From Corella eumyota (lineage: Eukaryota > Chordata > Ascidiacea > Phlebobranchia > Corellidae), in contig OY720098.1 in NCBI GenBank assembly GCA_963082875.1, positions 1,488,001 to 1,552,000 on the forward strand: a stretch of 64,000 nt of DNA. Reading direction: 5' to 3'. Below the pieces are notes generated by a model. The model saw nothing but the letters and a program-made list of their open reading frames with translations. It did not search any database and was not told the DNA's origin. This document shows positions 12,301 to 23,800 of the stretch, in pieces (the stretch's first letter is position 1; each line of letters begins with the position of its first letter). A program made the translations under genes and the position numbers.

Positions 12301-14449
12301 TAATTTATTTTACAGCTGTGGGCCTTAACAACTAGTTCTTGTTACATTGAGTTAAATTTAAACCTAAAATCCGATTATAAGAAAGTCAAAACAACTTTCA
12401 AAAACTTTTAACTTTTTCAAAACAACAGATTATAACGCACTTGAAAGACTAAATATTCTTAGTTGTGGTTTATGTAGGATTTTAACAACACATGTTGTTG
12501 TATTTATTAACTCATAATATACAAATTATTTTTGGTAATACCATATGTGGATATTTAATATAATGTTGTGTATTACAATTTTTCTTTGAGCCAAAATGAA
12601 AAAATATATTAATAATAATTTGTTTTGTAAATGTTAAAAAAATATATCAAAGTTTGGTTAAATTTTGTAGATTATGTTAATTGTATAGTAAGGTAGTTAT
12701 AGAATATATATTTCTTGTTTAATTTTTTTTAAAATGGTTTAAGAATATGGTGTTTCATTTAGTTTTGTAGTGGTTCTTATTTTTAATATTTTTTTTAGAG
12801 TTATTATGGTTTAATTTGATCTACTAGTCTCGTATTTTAAATTAATCAAAAATATAAAAATATAAAACGTATAGAAAATATATAAACAAAAAAAATTTTA
12901 AGGAAAAAAAAAGTAAATCAAGAATAATAGTTACCCTATAATGTCTAAATATAATATAATATATATATGTTATGTTTTTTTGCGTTTAATATTTCTACTA
13001 ATTTGGTTTTATAAATAAGTTTTGTCAAAAAGCCTTAATGATGAAATAATTATACTATAGCATTAGACTACTTATTTTGTTTTCTAATATCCTATATTAT
13101 ATAAGTAGATTTAAAAATTAAAAAAAGCTATCTATGTAAAAGATGGTTATATTATGTAGGATATTATATAGAGTTTTAAATTTTGATTTTACTACGAAAT
13201 ACTACAAATCTATTTATATTTTAAACACACACAATATAGCAAAAGGCCTTTTTCGTGCTAAACTAGACTAACATAAATTAAAAGAACCCTAAAAAATGTA
13301 CATAAACTATACTAAACACTTTATTTTTATATCTTCTTACAAATGGTATTAAATAAATTTATAGAACTCTTCACACGACAATTTATTATCCTATGGTTTC
13401 TAGGCAAAGTTATTTTTAATTAAATAAAATGTAAAATATTAAGAAACATTAAACTAACCTGATGACACACTGTTTGTGTGTTTCTTCTTCTGATTTTGTC
13501 GACTTTCCTTCATCCAGGGAAATATTTGTTCATTTGAAACTTGTTTGTTGACTTCATGTTTTCCGCCATTTTCTTTTGGGTTCGTTGTTTTATGTTGTTT
13601 GTGACGTAATTTGTGTTTATTTCGATCATTTTGGTTTTTGTTTGTCCTGTCATCTTCTAGAATTTTCGAGTTTTGAGTATTCCGACCGTTTTCTAACTTT
13701 GAATCATCGTTGTTTGAGTTCGGAAATTCATCGATTGAACTTCGCGAGTTAGCGGCAAAATCGGCCGGAACATCCGCCTCCAACCCCGGCGAAGTGATCA
13801 TATTTTCCTCGGGCACAGACTTGTTTTCTAGGTGATCTTGTGGCGACATTAATTCGCAGCTATCCGATAATAAAGCACTGGGGTTATTAAACTTAATGCT
13901 ATCTCCTCGGTTATTTTCAATGTTGTGTGGGTCTTCAGTTGATAGATCACCATTCATTTGCAGGGATTTAGTCTGTCTGCCTGAGCTAAGACCGCTGTTG
14001 TGACTGTTAAGCAAGATATTGGGCTCAGTAAACTTCGCCCGAGGCAGGGTAGACTGAGAATAATTAGCATCACCATTTTTCTGGCCCGAAATAAGACTTA
14101 TTGAGCTGTTATTGTTGATATTTGTATCCTCAAAACATTGATCTAACGAAAATTGATGCTTGCTTGCTTTTTCTATATGCACACCATATTCTATCTCATA
14201 GTTGTCCTGATTTGGCGAATTCCTTGCGTTATATTCCGTGTTTGGTGACGAGTTATGGCTCAAAAGAACGCTTGAGTTATCATCTGTTCCTTGGTAGAAG
14301 TCAGTTCTGCCACATCGCTCAAAATCTCTGTTCAATTTTGTTTTCTTTTCAAATAAAACCGAATTTTCTCGAAAACTAGTTTGGTACGACCCCGTATCAT
14401 CACTGTCAAAAATATTTTCATTGTAACCACTCTTGTTTTGTGACGTCAT
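5685..14449 (-). CDS. Hox3: Homeobox protein Hox3
   Basis: Sequence-specific transcription factor that patterns the anterior body axis together with PBX/MEIS-class cofactors. Five exons (listed separately) join in perfect phase to 702 codons. The long N-terminus is rich in Asn, Ser and Asp. The hexapeptide IFPWMKES (about residues 309-316) is the vertebrate Hox3 form. The homeodomain (about 340-399) has [15 protein letters not shown] and [16 protein letters not shown], diagnostic of Hox3. The extreme C-terminus, FQRLTPL, resembles the terminal KLTHL of vertebrate Hox3 proteins, so the last exon is the genuine end. An intron splits homeodomain codon 43, which is unusual for Hox genes. The start at 14449 is the first ATG of the open exon, 5 nt after a possible splice acceptor. 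Hox4 lies upstream in the same orientation. Confidence 0.95.
6411..6920 (+). repeat. Family-2 SINE with tandem 80-bp units
   Basis: Fills most of Hox3 intron 4 (6359-7044). It starts with TACCGGTCATGG, a tRNA-like head, and then repeats an approximately 80-bp unit about six times. Each unit carries the B-box-like GGGTTCGAGCCGCACC, a CACTATTC segment and GCGTTTACAGATAGCTTAAAC. It ends in ACACGTCACAACAGCAC, the terminus seen in the other arrays of this family. Confidence 0.8.
7045..7149 (-). CDS. Hox3: Hox3 exon 4
   Basis: A 105-bp exon found by phase matching. The acceptor TATTATACAG lies before 7149 and the donor GTAAGT follows 7045. It encodes [17 protein letters not shown] followed by a short acidic stretch ending HAN. 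It preserves phase 1 at both ends, so skipping it would keep the frame open. Confidence 0.85.
7663..7847 (-). CDS. Hox3: Hox3 exon 3, homeodomain helix 3
   Basis: Begins with the last base of Arg43 and encodes [20 protein letters not shown], the DNA-recognition helix with Trp48, Phe49, Asn51 and Arg53, then a His/Gln-rich stretch ending GLPYQ. The acceptor is TTCTTACAG and the donor GTATGT. Confidence 0.96.
8936..9089 (-). CDS. Hox3: Hox3 exon 2, homeodomain helices 1-2
   Basis: Encodes the end of the linker and homeodomain residues 1-43: [19 protein letters not shown], then [19 protein letters not shown] and LSE. YLCRPRR is the Hox3 signature. The acceptor is TTTATTAG and the donor AG|GTAAAC splits the Arg43 codon after two bases. 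Confidence 0.96.
9124..9362 (+). repeat. Family-1 SINE in Hox3 intron 1
   Basis: Has the A box TGGTGTAGTGG, a B-box-like GGGTTTGATCCC, the AATCAGCAG core, and the tail as far as GATGTTACTCT. The terminal ATCGAGGATAAAG part is missing. It lies about 35 bp upstream of the exon 2 acceptor in transcript terms and is antisense to Hox3. Confidence 0.85.
9363..10344. other. Hox3 intron 1, AT-rich stretch
   Basis: No feature recognised apart from A/T runs. Intron 1 spans 9090-13458 and separates the hexapeptide exon from the homeobox exons. Confidence 0.4.
10345..10657. repeat. ~60-bp tandem repeat of paired CRE octamers
   Basis: Six units spaced 58-62 bp, starting at 10348, 10406, 10466, 10524, 10586 and 10648. 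Each of the first five carries two CRE positions about 24 bp apart. Intact TGACGTCA is present at 10348, 10372, 10466, 10490, 10586, 10611 and 10648; units 2 and 4 have decayed versions such as TGAGGTCA and TTACATCA. TGACGTCA is the palindromic binding site of CREB/ATF-type bZIP factors. It lies inside Hox3 intron 1, so it may be regulatory, or simply a minisatellite that happens to contain CREs. Confidence 0.8.
10900..11480. promoter_or_regulatory. GC-richer intronic island in Hox3
   Basis: A 580-bp block of mixed composition within AT-rich intron 1. It includes GCGCGCG, paired E boxes in an 11-bp inverted repeat (11183-11193 and 11202-11212), and GCGCGAACTGGCGCCATG. Small open frames here show no protein family resemblance. 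It is a candidate intronic enhancer on composition and motif grounds only. Confidence 0.4.
11481..13458. other. Rest of Hox3 intron 1
   Basis: AT-rich, with low-complexity TATATA and poly-A/T runs and no SINE. Nothing else recognised. Confidence 0.4.
13459..14449 (-). CDS. Hox3: Hox3 exon 1, N-terminus and hexapeptide
   Basis: A 991-bp open exon from ATG at 14449 to the donor G|GTTAGT at 13459. The 330 encoded residues are low-complexity and Asn/Ser/Asp-rich, becoming Lys/Asn/His-rich just before [22 protein letters not shown] binds PBX-class partners. The length before the hexapeptide is much greater than in vertebrate Hox3 proteins. Confidence 0.93.
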
Positions 14450-14710
14450 AGTTCTGCTTTATAACATAACAAAGCAATAATAATTGCTTAAAAAGTTCAG
14501 CTATTTCTGCGATTTTTTGTTGTTTTAAACCGTGTGCATTGAAGCGAATAATAACGACACTATTGATTTTGAACTTTCGAGTATGGTGACGTCACAATCA
14601 CGGCTTTGTTATCCTGCGCTACGGTCACCGAGGCAACGGTCAGTCGGTCACTGATTCTGTTTCGATGGACGTAGAAAGATCACGTGACTTGAGCCTGTAT
14701 AAATAAAACT
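14450..14710 (-). promoter_or_regulatory. Hox3 proximal promoter candidate
   Basis: Directly upstream of the Hox3 start, GC-richer than its surroundings. It contains TGACGTCA at 14587-14594, an exact RFX-type X box (GTCACCGAGGCAAC, 14624-14637), the palindrome TCACGTGA at 14680-14687 and TATAAATA at 14698-14705. The TATA-like string reads in the plus direction, so it is not certainly the Hox3 TATA. A CAG at 14454-14456 could be a splice or spliced-leader acceptor leaving a 4-nt 5' UTR before the ATG. Confidence 0.5.
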
Positions 14711-17700
14711 GGATTTAAATGTGTGATAACTTGATATCTTATTGAGTGTTGCACTTGTGGCTGAATAAGGTAAAAAATGTGGTTCTTTGTGCTTTAGAGT
14801 TCGCACCTAAAGTAAGACTATTAGGAAAAGCTTTAGAATCCAATTTTTAAACTTAAAAAACGTTTTTTAGGAATAAAAAATAATTAAATAAAAAAAAATT
14901 GTGCATTAAAAATCTATTTATTAAAATCTAATTTTTTTGTTTATTAATATATAGATTCACACTTTTATGCTTTTTTTATTTAGTAAAATAACCCATTTAA
15001 TCATTTTTTTTTTTGATATACTTAACATTTTTGTAATTAATTTATATGATATTAAAAACAATCTTTTTTCAACAAATTTATTTTTTAAACTTTTATCACT
15101 AATATCATTCGAAAATTTTTTGTTACAATATTTTATGAAGACATTCACACATTGACCTTAACATTTTTTAATATTTGTTTGCAAATTCTCCTCACCACTG
15201 AACACTAATGAGCTATCTCATTAGCAACCACGTGTTCCAGATGGTAACAACATGAATCTTGTGTTAAATCTTAATCTTTAAATCAGTGATTATTTAGTTT
15301 TTTAATCCAAAACATGATTTTAAAATTTGGGTTTGAATTTTTTTGGTTTTAATTCAATTTTTTTGAGTGGTTTTTATTAGTTAACTGTTTTTGTTTTTGT
15401 TGAATACTTAGTTTATGTTATGTTAGGTGTTAAAATTTAATTTTTTTTACAATTCAAGCATTTTTTAATTAGTGATTAATTTTATAATTCTTAATTAATA
15501 ATCAAAAATACCAAAATTAATTTTTTGCAAAGCAAAAACTCTTCTTTTTATTTTTAAAAATTTTGAATAAATCCAACTTTTAAGAGCACACAGTTTGACC
15601 TTGGCACAATAAAAACTTGACCTTCATAGAACTCATAAAACCAGAACGTTATTTAGTTTTAAACCTTTTTAAAAAATGCTGACTTTGAATTTTTTAACCA
15701 AAGCAAAAAACTAAATTTGTTTTTAAAAAGACTAGAACTAGGTATTTAAAAAAATACGCATAATTAATAAATTAATAAAATTATTAATAAAAATATAAGC
15801 ACAAAAACACAAAAAAAGATTTTAAAAAACAAACAAAAAAATAATTGCCTAAAAATGTCATTTTTTGATTTTTTTTAAATTACAAAACACTAATAATTGG
15901 TACTTTAAAAACAACAAAAACTTTAATTAATAATAAATAAAACATAATTTAAAAAAAATTAATAAAAAATTTAAAAAAGTAGCACTAAATGTTTCTGAAA
16001 TTTTTTTCGTTTTTATTTTAAATTTCTCCACCAGGTGCTAATGAAGCGTTAATGTAAACAACTTGACTATAAACAGTTATTTTAATAAGTGTTTACAAAA
16101 TAGTTTAGCGTACTTTTAAAGCTTTATAATTTGTCGTTAAAATATTTTAAGGTACTTATGTTTCAAAGTGACTTAAATTATGTTTTTAAAATCATTTTTA
16201 ATTTGTTTTTTAGAAAATTTTGTAACTTTTTTTTTTGATGAAAAATATATATTTTTAATCATTTTTTTAACTCATTTGACTTTACAATTTTTAAAATAAT
16301 TCAAAGTTAAAACTTAATCATTTTTTTTATTAATAATATTTCCAATATAAGTTAAAAAAATAAAAAGATTTTGTCTAAAATAATAAAAACATTATTACAA
16401 TTTTGGACCCCCTAAAAATGGGTCAAAATACGTTATATTTAAAATAATTCACATTTTATTACCCAAAGAAATCATAGTAATACCCCAAAATTTAATGTTA
16501 CTGTTTTATTACAAATTAATGTATTTTTTTATTTTTTTTTTATTTTTTTTTTGCATTTTGTTTTTTGCATTTTTTTATTTTTACAATTTTCTTTTTTTAC
16601 AAGCGCTTAATATTTAAAACAATTTGAATTTTTACCTAACTGTTTGGGTGGTCCTAATGTAATTAAATCCATCCAAGCCTTGAGATTGAATCGTAATAAA
16701 GAAGGTGTTAGAGTTTATCTAAGGCCTATGTACGGTGTATATTTGGGCACAGTTAAGATTTAAAGATGCCGCTTATATTTCTACGCCGATATCTAGTTTT
16801 GACAGCTATCGTTAATCACTTAAACCAATCAATTCTTATTATAGCAGCTTTTAGGTTGGTTTGAATACTTTAGACACCTTTTTTGGTAACAGATTTTTTT
16901 TTGAGAAACATCTAAAAATATATGCCACATTTTTGGGCTAGATTTTAAACTAAAAACGCTATTTAAAAATTATAAGTAGGTTAATTATATTAAAAATAAT
17001 TTCACATTAAATTAAATTTGGCTTAATATTTTTTTTTTCAATTTTTTATATTTTTATTTAAAATGTAAATTTCGTTTTTTAACCAAAAATTTTAATATTT
17101 CTGTAAATTTCACATGTGCGAGGCTTAGAACAGGTGTGCTTATGGATTATTACAAAACAATAAATAATTGTTCATCAAATAAAGCCGATTATTCTAAACA
17201 ATCAACAAACAAATCACATTATTAGCCACTGTTGCGAAATTTTAACACTGGTATATTTGAAAACGATTTAAAGACAAAAATTAACAATTTTAACCAAGAA
17301 AACCTAAAATTTATCATTTTTAACAATTTTTTTTTACCATTTACAATATTCAATACTAAAAATATAATATAATTTAAACAATTGTTATAATATACTCTAA
17401 AATACAACAGTAAAAATATAATTTAAAAACTTTTTAAAAAATACCTTTTTTAAGTTAGTTTTGCTTGAAAAAATAAATCCATTTTTCATTCTAACTTTTG
17501 GCTTGTATAAAATAATAATAATCCATCGAAAAAAATTAGATTTATTTAAATAAATCACTTTAACCATTTTAGTACTAACTATATTTTCAATATTAATTGA
17601 TTTATTATAATTCTGTAATTAGTAATTATAGTTAATTAAAATATATATATATTGGACAAAATGGCGCGCCTGCAAATTTTTGCTTAAAAATGTATTTTTT

Positions 17701-20319
17701 TACATTTATTCAAATCTTAACTTTTTTGTTTAAGTTACTAACTCCAATCTATAACTTAATAAACTACCTATTATTTAAAATTTTTAATTGAAATAACAAT
17801 GGTAGTTGTAGCACTAATTTACGCATAATACGCATATTAACATTGGTCTTATACTTCTATATAAACTGTTTACCATAATTTTAAATTAGCCTTTTCTAAA
17901 AACTATCGTTCAGTCAATGACTTAACAAACTACCTATTATTTATTCTATTTTTAATACTATTTTACGCGTTATACGAATTTTAATACAGGTTTAAATATT
18001 TCTTTAAAAACGGTCGGTTACTATAATTTTAAACCCGTTTTTAGTATGAAAATGCCCCCATTCCTTAACCCCCATTTATTCTTGAACTTTAGTGGGTTTA
18101 CTTCCCAGGTTCAAGTTATAACGCTTCAAATATTGTCAAATGACTTAAAACCATTTACTTTACACAAACGCTGAATTTGAAATTAAATTTAAATAAGGTT
18201 GAATAATTACCCGCTAATGTTTTGGAATTATTTTTATAATATTATGTTTGATTTTGAAGTGATATTTTAACGTTTTGTGCTGGATTTGTTATCAATAATA
18301 TTGTCAACATTAGTTTACTTGTAAGACCTGTTAACAATATTGGTTATGGTTCTACTAGTTAAGTTATATTAACCATATTTTGGCTAATTCACTTTTATTA
18401 TATGCATGATATTTTAATATAACATAGGTCTAATTTTAGGACGTGAATAATTATCTTGGGTCTAAGTAAAAACAAAATTAATTCAACATAATTTTTGAAT
18501 TCTATTTTTTTTTTTAATTTTGTTTAAAGTAAACTTTAAAAACCGCATTGAATTAGAATATACCTAGATGTATTTTATCTTAATTTAACTTAATTATTAT
18601 CAATTCAATTAGCTTATTAGGTTTAATATAGAGTAACTTTTAAATTAAATTATGAATTAATTTAAATTTTTTAGCACAATATTTATCAAAAAATTAAAAT
18701 TGTTCGATTTTTAAAGAAGGTATATTAACCTAATTATGCGTTTTAGATATTTTGTAAATGGTTTTGTTATAAAGTGGTTTTAAAATTAAAGGATTTTGTA
18801 TATTAAACCGTTAAAACTAGTGTGAAAGTGTTTATAAAATTACTTAAAAGTACTAAAATGTCAATTTTTTTGTTAAAAATTAAAAAAAAATGTTAAAAAT
18901 TAAAAAAAAATTTAAAATTTGAAAAAAGTTAAAAAAATGTTTAAAAAATATAAAAAAATAAGTTAAACATTTCAGCAATATAAAATGTAACGATAACTTG
19001 TTAACCACATAACGGTATGTATAATATCAAACGTAAAACTCCATAAACGATAGCGTGTCTACGTTTTTGTGCGTGATCTATCAATGCCAGCATTACTTTG
19101 AAGTAAGGTTCGAATTACAAGCAGTAGTTTACAGCAAATTTGCTTGCAAAGCATCCACAACTTTGCACAAAAATAAAAACCCTTTTTTCCCATGAAAAAA
19201 TCCGATTTTTTTCTGTTTTTTTTTGGTTTTTGGCGACGTTTTAAATTTCAGGAATTTTTGATCGACAGTTTTATCTATTTCCGGTTTCGGTCGTTAGCGA
19301 GGAACTAATGACGTCACACTTATGTCTGTGACGTCACAATCACTGTAAAATATTCTGTATCGAAAATGTAAGGCCTTGTTTTATACTCTAATGACGTCAC
19401 TATATTTTGATGTTTTAATTACGTCATATCTCGTTTTAAATTTCTTAAAATTGTAAATCAATGTCTGGTAAATTTAAAAGCGTGTTTATAATATTTATAC
19501 AAGTTTATCGAATATTTATTCATTATATATTCATAAACCTTTGATTTTTGCCATTAGCACTTATTTTCTAACTAAATTTAAATAACAAACTATCTTTACA
19601 CCAGTCACTTAAATTAGTGTACCATAAACACTTACTCTACTATTATAACTTGAAAAACTTACAAATATATATAATATACTAAACCAGAATTATACAAATT
19701 AACTGTAGGCACACTCTTATGCAACTGCTAGCTATTAGTAATGAGTTAAAATGGGCACAAAAACACAGAGTTTAGCTTTGCTCTTAAATATGTCGAATTT
19801 AAGTGTTATAAATTACCTTATTAACCTCGGCTTGATGTTAAACATACATTTCTACACAACAGCATACAACAGAATGGGATAAATTGTTGCAAGGGATTAA
19901 GGTATTAAGGATATTTTTAAAAGTAAGATTTTTAATTTAAGTTTGGATGTTATAAAGGTCTTAACGATATATTAGTAAGTTTTTTTTAGTTTTTTGGTTT
20001 CATTTTTGTATAGAATAGTTTATTCTTTAATTTATTTATGTTAATTTTGTGTTTTTGTATGGTTTTTGTTTAGTATACTATGTAATTTCTATGATATTTT
20101 GTTATGAGAATTTTAATAAATTAAATATTGCAGATATATAATATTTGTTTATTGATTGTATATTAATTTAAAATTTTATTTTTTTGTTTTTAATTTGTAT
20201 TTTTTATTTGCGTAAAATTTATTTTAAAGTTTAAATTTTAAATTTTTTTACTTAAAAAAATAAAAATAAAATTAAACTTTATTTCAACCTTTTTTTAAAC
20301 TTTTTGTTATCAACTTTAA
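14711..20319. other. Hox3 upstream DNA, SINE-free
   Basis: Mostly AT-rich without genes. Two GC-richer patches stand out. One at about 16640-16870 includes TTGACAGCTATCGTTAATCA, a MEIS-type core beside a homeobox-type TAATCA. The other, at about 19000-19420, has TGACGTCA near 19310, 19328 and 19391. A weak two-copy tandem duplication (shared ACTTAA-AAACTACCTATTATT) spans about 17735-18010. No SINE or transposon is recognised. Confidence 0.45.
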
Positions 20320-20530
20320 AATGTCCTCTCTGCCCGAACGAAAACACTCGATCAATATTTAACCTTTACGTGACCTTTTTCAAATTTCAATTGGTCAAAA
20401 GTTGACCAAAATCCGAGTTCGAATTTCGATCGATCACTCCCGAGTAGACAGTTAGTTTTTATACGAGGCTTGAGACAATAGCCTTTATCTCGCTCTACGG
20501 TAATTGTTCGTCTGAATGGGCCCTGTTTTA
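20320..20530. promoter_or_regulatory. GC-richer intergenic island
   Basis: Contains an inverted repeat TGGTCAAAAGTTGACCA (nuclear-receptor-like half sites separated by five bases), several TCGATC motifs and GGGCCC. It is a candidate enhancer between Hox3 and Hox4. No coding potential is seen. Confidence 0.35.
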
Positions 20531-20845
20531 AAGCACCTAGTTTTTAAGGTTTGGAATATATATAAACGCAATGTAATTAGGGTACTGTTGCTAATTTTTT
20601 GATTGGGTAAATTAGGTAATGGTTGTTATTATACATGTTTTTAATACACTAAAATCTAATTCCCCCTATTTTTACTCTGTTTTAAAGCACCTAGTTATTA
20701 GAAAACTTTGCAATATTTTTGGTGAATTGGATTATATATATAAACGCAAAAAAATTAGTATTTTGGGTATTTATTTGATTAAATTCGGATAATGATTGTT
20801 AATGTATATGTATATAACACAATATAATACAATTTTCCGTATCTT
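20522..20845. repeat. Two-copy ~157-bp tandem duplication
   Basis: Both copies begin CTGTTTTAAAGCACCTAGTT (about 20524 and 20680) and share TATATATAAACGCAA and a TTGATT...GGTAATG-like segment. The copies are clearly diverged, so the duplication is not recent. It directly abuts the preceding island. Confidence 0.65.
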
Positions 20846-23800
20846 TACGCTGTTTTTAAACTTAAAATTAGTAATTTTATGTAAAGTGTAAATTTTTTTA
20901 AAGGTAAAATACAATGTCTTAAAAATTTTTATTTTTGCGAAAATTAAAAAATTTTAAAATAACTTAAATCTCAATGTAAAAAATCACATATTTTTACACA
21001 ATTTTAGGCCCTCCAAATTCAGCTAATTTATAGCGGAAACAACTTTGTATTTTTTTAACCTTAATTTCACTTTAAATGAAAGTTTATTTTTGTGGATATA
21101 TTTACCCATACCCAGCTGCACAGGTGTTACTAGTTTTTATGTTGTAACTGTTACTAATATAAGCCGATTATTACGTATAATAATATTGATTGTTCAGTTG
21201 AAAGGAGAATAGGTTTTAAGTAGTTTTATACAAAACAAATTAATTTTTTCTGCGTTTTGAAAAAGTTACATCTTTAGCGTATAGTTATATCTGCCATACT
21301 GAAAATGAATTAAGAATAATTACTGAAAATGAATTAATAATAGCGCAGTACAATTTATTCGGTGTTTTTGGTTTAGTTTTTAAGTTATTTAATATGACTG
21401 CATGGTATGTTGTTGATTTTACTAAATTTTAACTTATATGCATGAAATATAGTTAACTAGTACTGTAATATACTTTAAATCTAAATATTACTGCTTAAAC
21501 TTCACTAAACCTAATTTAAAATAGTTGTATATACTTTATGTTCTTACTGCTAATAAAAGTGATAGTTACACTTTACATACAAAACTTAAATTCAACTAAA
21601 AAAAAATAATCGTAGTTTCAAAATAGGCCAACTCTTAAAATATTTTTAAATTTGTTAATTTTTTTAAAACTATATGTTTATATCTAATTAGGCCAAAAAG
21701 CACGCATTTTTTGCTACACATATTAGGCTACACATTACTATTTAAAGATATAGCCAAAACTTTAAATAATTTTACATTTGCTAATTTTTTAACACAAAAA
21801 GTTTATATCAATTTAGACTAAAAAAGACAAATTTTTTACTATATATATTATGCTATTAAACTGAACCTAATAAATACAATAGTCCACTATACAAATACAG
21901 ATATAACACTGTTTTAAATAAAGCGAATTACTATCTCAATCACAACCTCTTACTAAACACACAACCGCTTAACAAACAACAAATGTAAGACTTCAAATCT
22001 AGCTTTTTGATCATCAGTCTATGCTATAAGCTTGAGTAATTGGGTTTTAATTTAAAGTAATTAATCATCTCTTAATGTAATTGTTGGTTGAATAGTTCTG
22101 GAATTATTAAAATGGTTTTTAAAATGGTACTTGTTTAAATTGGTGTTTAATTTTTTTTTTAAATGGTGCTTTTGCCCAAAAATGTTTGCAAATATGGTGT
22201 AAATAATGGTGTTTAAAAGTAGACAAATGTTGATTATGGTTCTATTTGGTTTAAAATGGTATTATTGCTAATATTAAATATTGAATCATGACCATTTTAT
22301 ATTAAAAATAGAAATGTTAAAAAGTTTAGATGGTCTTAAATTGTATATTTAAATTAAAATGGTTAGAAATGGTTTTTAATAAGTGGTTTAAGTAATTAAA
22401 AATGGCTTAAAAAAATTGGAAAAGTTAAAAAATTTATATTAATTTTTACAGAACGAACATCAAAATGTTGAACAACGTACAAGAATGCGATTATTTGGTT
22501 CATCGTTGACAATGATATAATGTCTTGACAAAGGTATTTATGACGTAATAAGATCACTTAAGCGTGATTGTACAACTTCCTAATTTTGAATTTTTTAACG
22601 TTGAATTTTGAGTTTTGAGTCTAGTTTTAAGGGATATTAAGACCAGTTAAAATAACATTAAAAAAGTGATTAAAATTTTAAATATTTTTAAAGATATAAA
22701 TATATATTAGACAGATTAAGAATATATTTTAAAAATAGAAAATAGAATTTAAAAATAAGATTTTTTTAAGTTAAGTTTTTGTGTACGAAAAAGTTTAGTA
22801 GAATTTTAGAATGTATTAATATTTTTATTTTTTAAACAAAACGATAATTTGATTATTAATTTTTATTAGTTGTATATTACCTAAATTTAAAGTAAAATAA
22901 GGCTGTATCTATTATGGTATAAAGTTTTAATTTAATTTTGGGGTTAATTAAATTTTTATTTAGTTTTAAGTTACCTTAATTGTACATTTAATTATTAAAT
23001 TGTTTTTTTTGAGTTTTTACAAAAAAGTTGTTTAGAGTTTAAGCTATTTTAAAATATTTTATAAAAACTTACTACGTAAGCTTAATATGTAAATTAAATA
23101 CAATTTTAAAATTCGCGTAAAATATTTTTAAAGCATTAAATGCACAATTTTTGTTAAGCTTTAACGTTAAGTGTTTAAACTAGTAAAAAACATCATCTAG
23201 CTACCTTAAATATTACTAATTACGATCGCTTGGCGGCAGTATAGGTTTATACAACTATATAGTTTGTTGTTGTTATTGTCGTATTTAAATTAAGTTATTT
23301 TCTATGAGTAGAAGTTTAATATTTGTAATGATATGTTAAAAATAAAAATTATAAATATTTTTAAATTAAAAAAAACAACAACAAAAATGTAAATTACAAT
23401 TTATAAAAAAAATACGAATTTTTGTGTAGTCTAGTTTTCTAATAATACATCATAATATTAATAAGTATTAAATCTTAATTTTCTTACATAAAAAACATTT
23501 TAATATTTTAAAAATGTTTTAAAACAAGAAAAAATCGCTAAAAATTTAAATTTTTAGTTTGTTGAGTTTATATAGTAAATAGTTAGGTATCATGAGGTCA
23601 CAATAAACAAGGTTATTGTTTATTTGTTTAGTCACAATACTCTGAACATTTCAATGATCTCTGAAATAGTTTAGTCTTATATTCCATGTAGGCGGATTGG
23701 TGTTAATAAACTTTTGGTAAATTGATATTCTTAAAGTTAAATATTTTTCTTAAATATTTTTGTAGATTTAGTATTCTTAATGTTAAATATTTTTCTAAAC

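Noticed and set aside
14122-14379. Plus-strand frame of 85 codons
   Set aside because: Antisense of Hox3 exon 1.
14698-14705. TATAAATA as the Hox3 TATA box
   Set aside because: It reads in the plus direction, opposite to Hox3, so I list it only as part of the promoter region and do not assign it.
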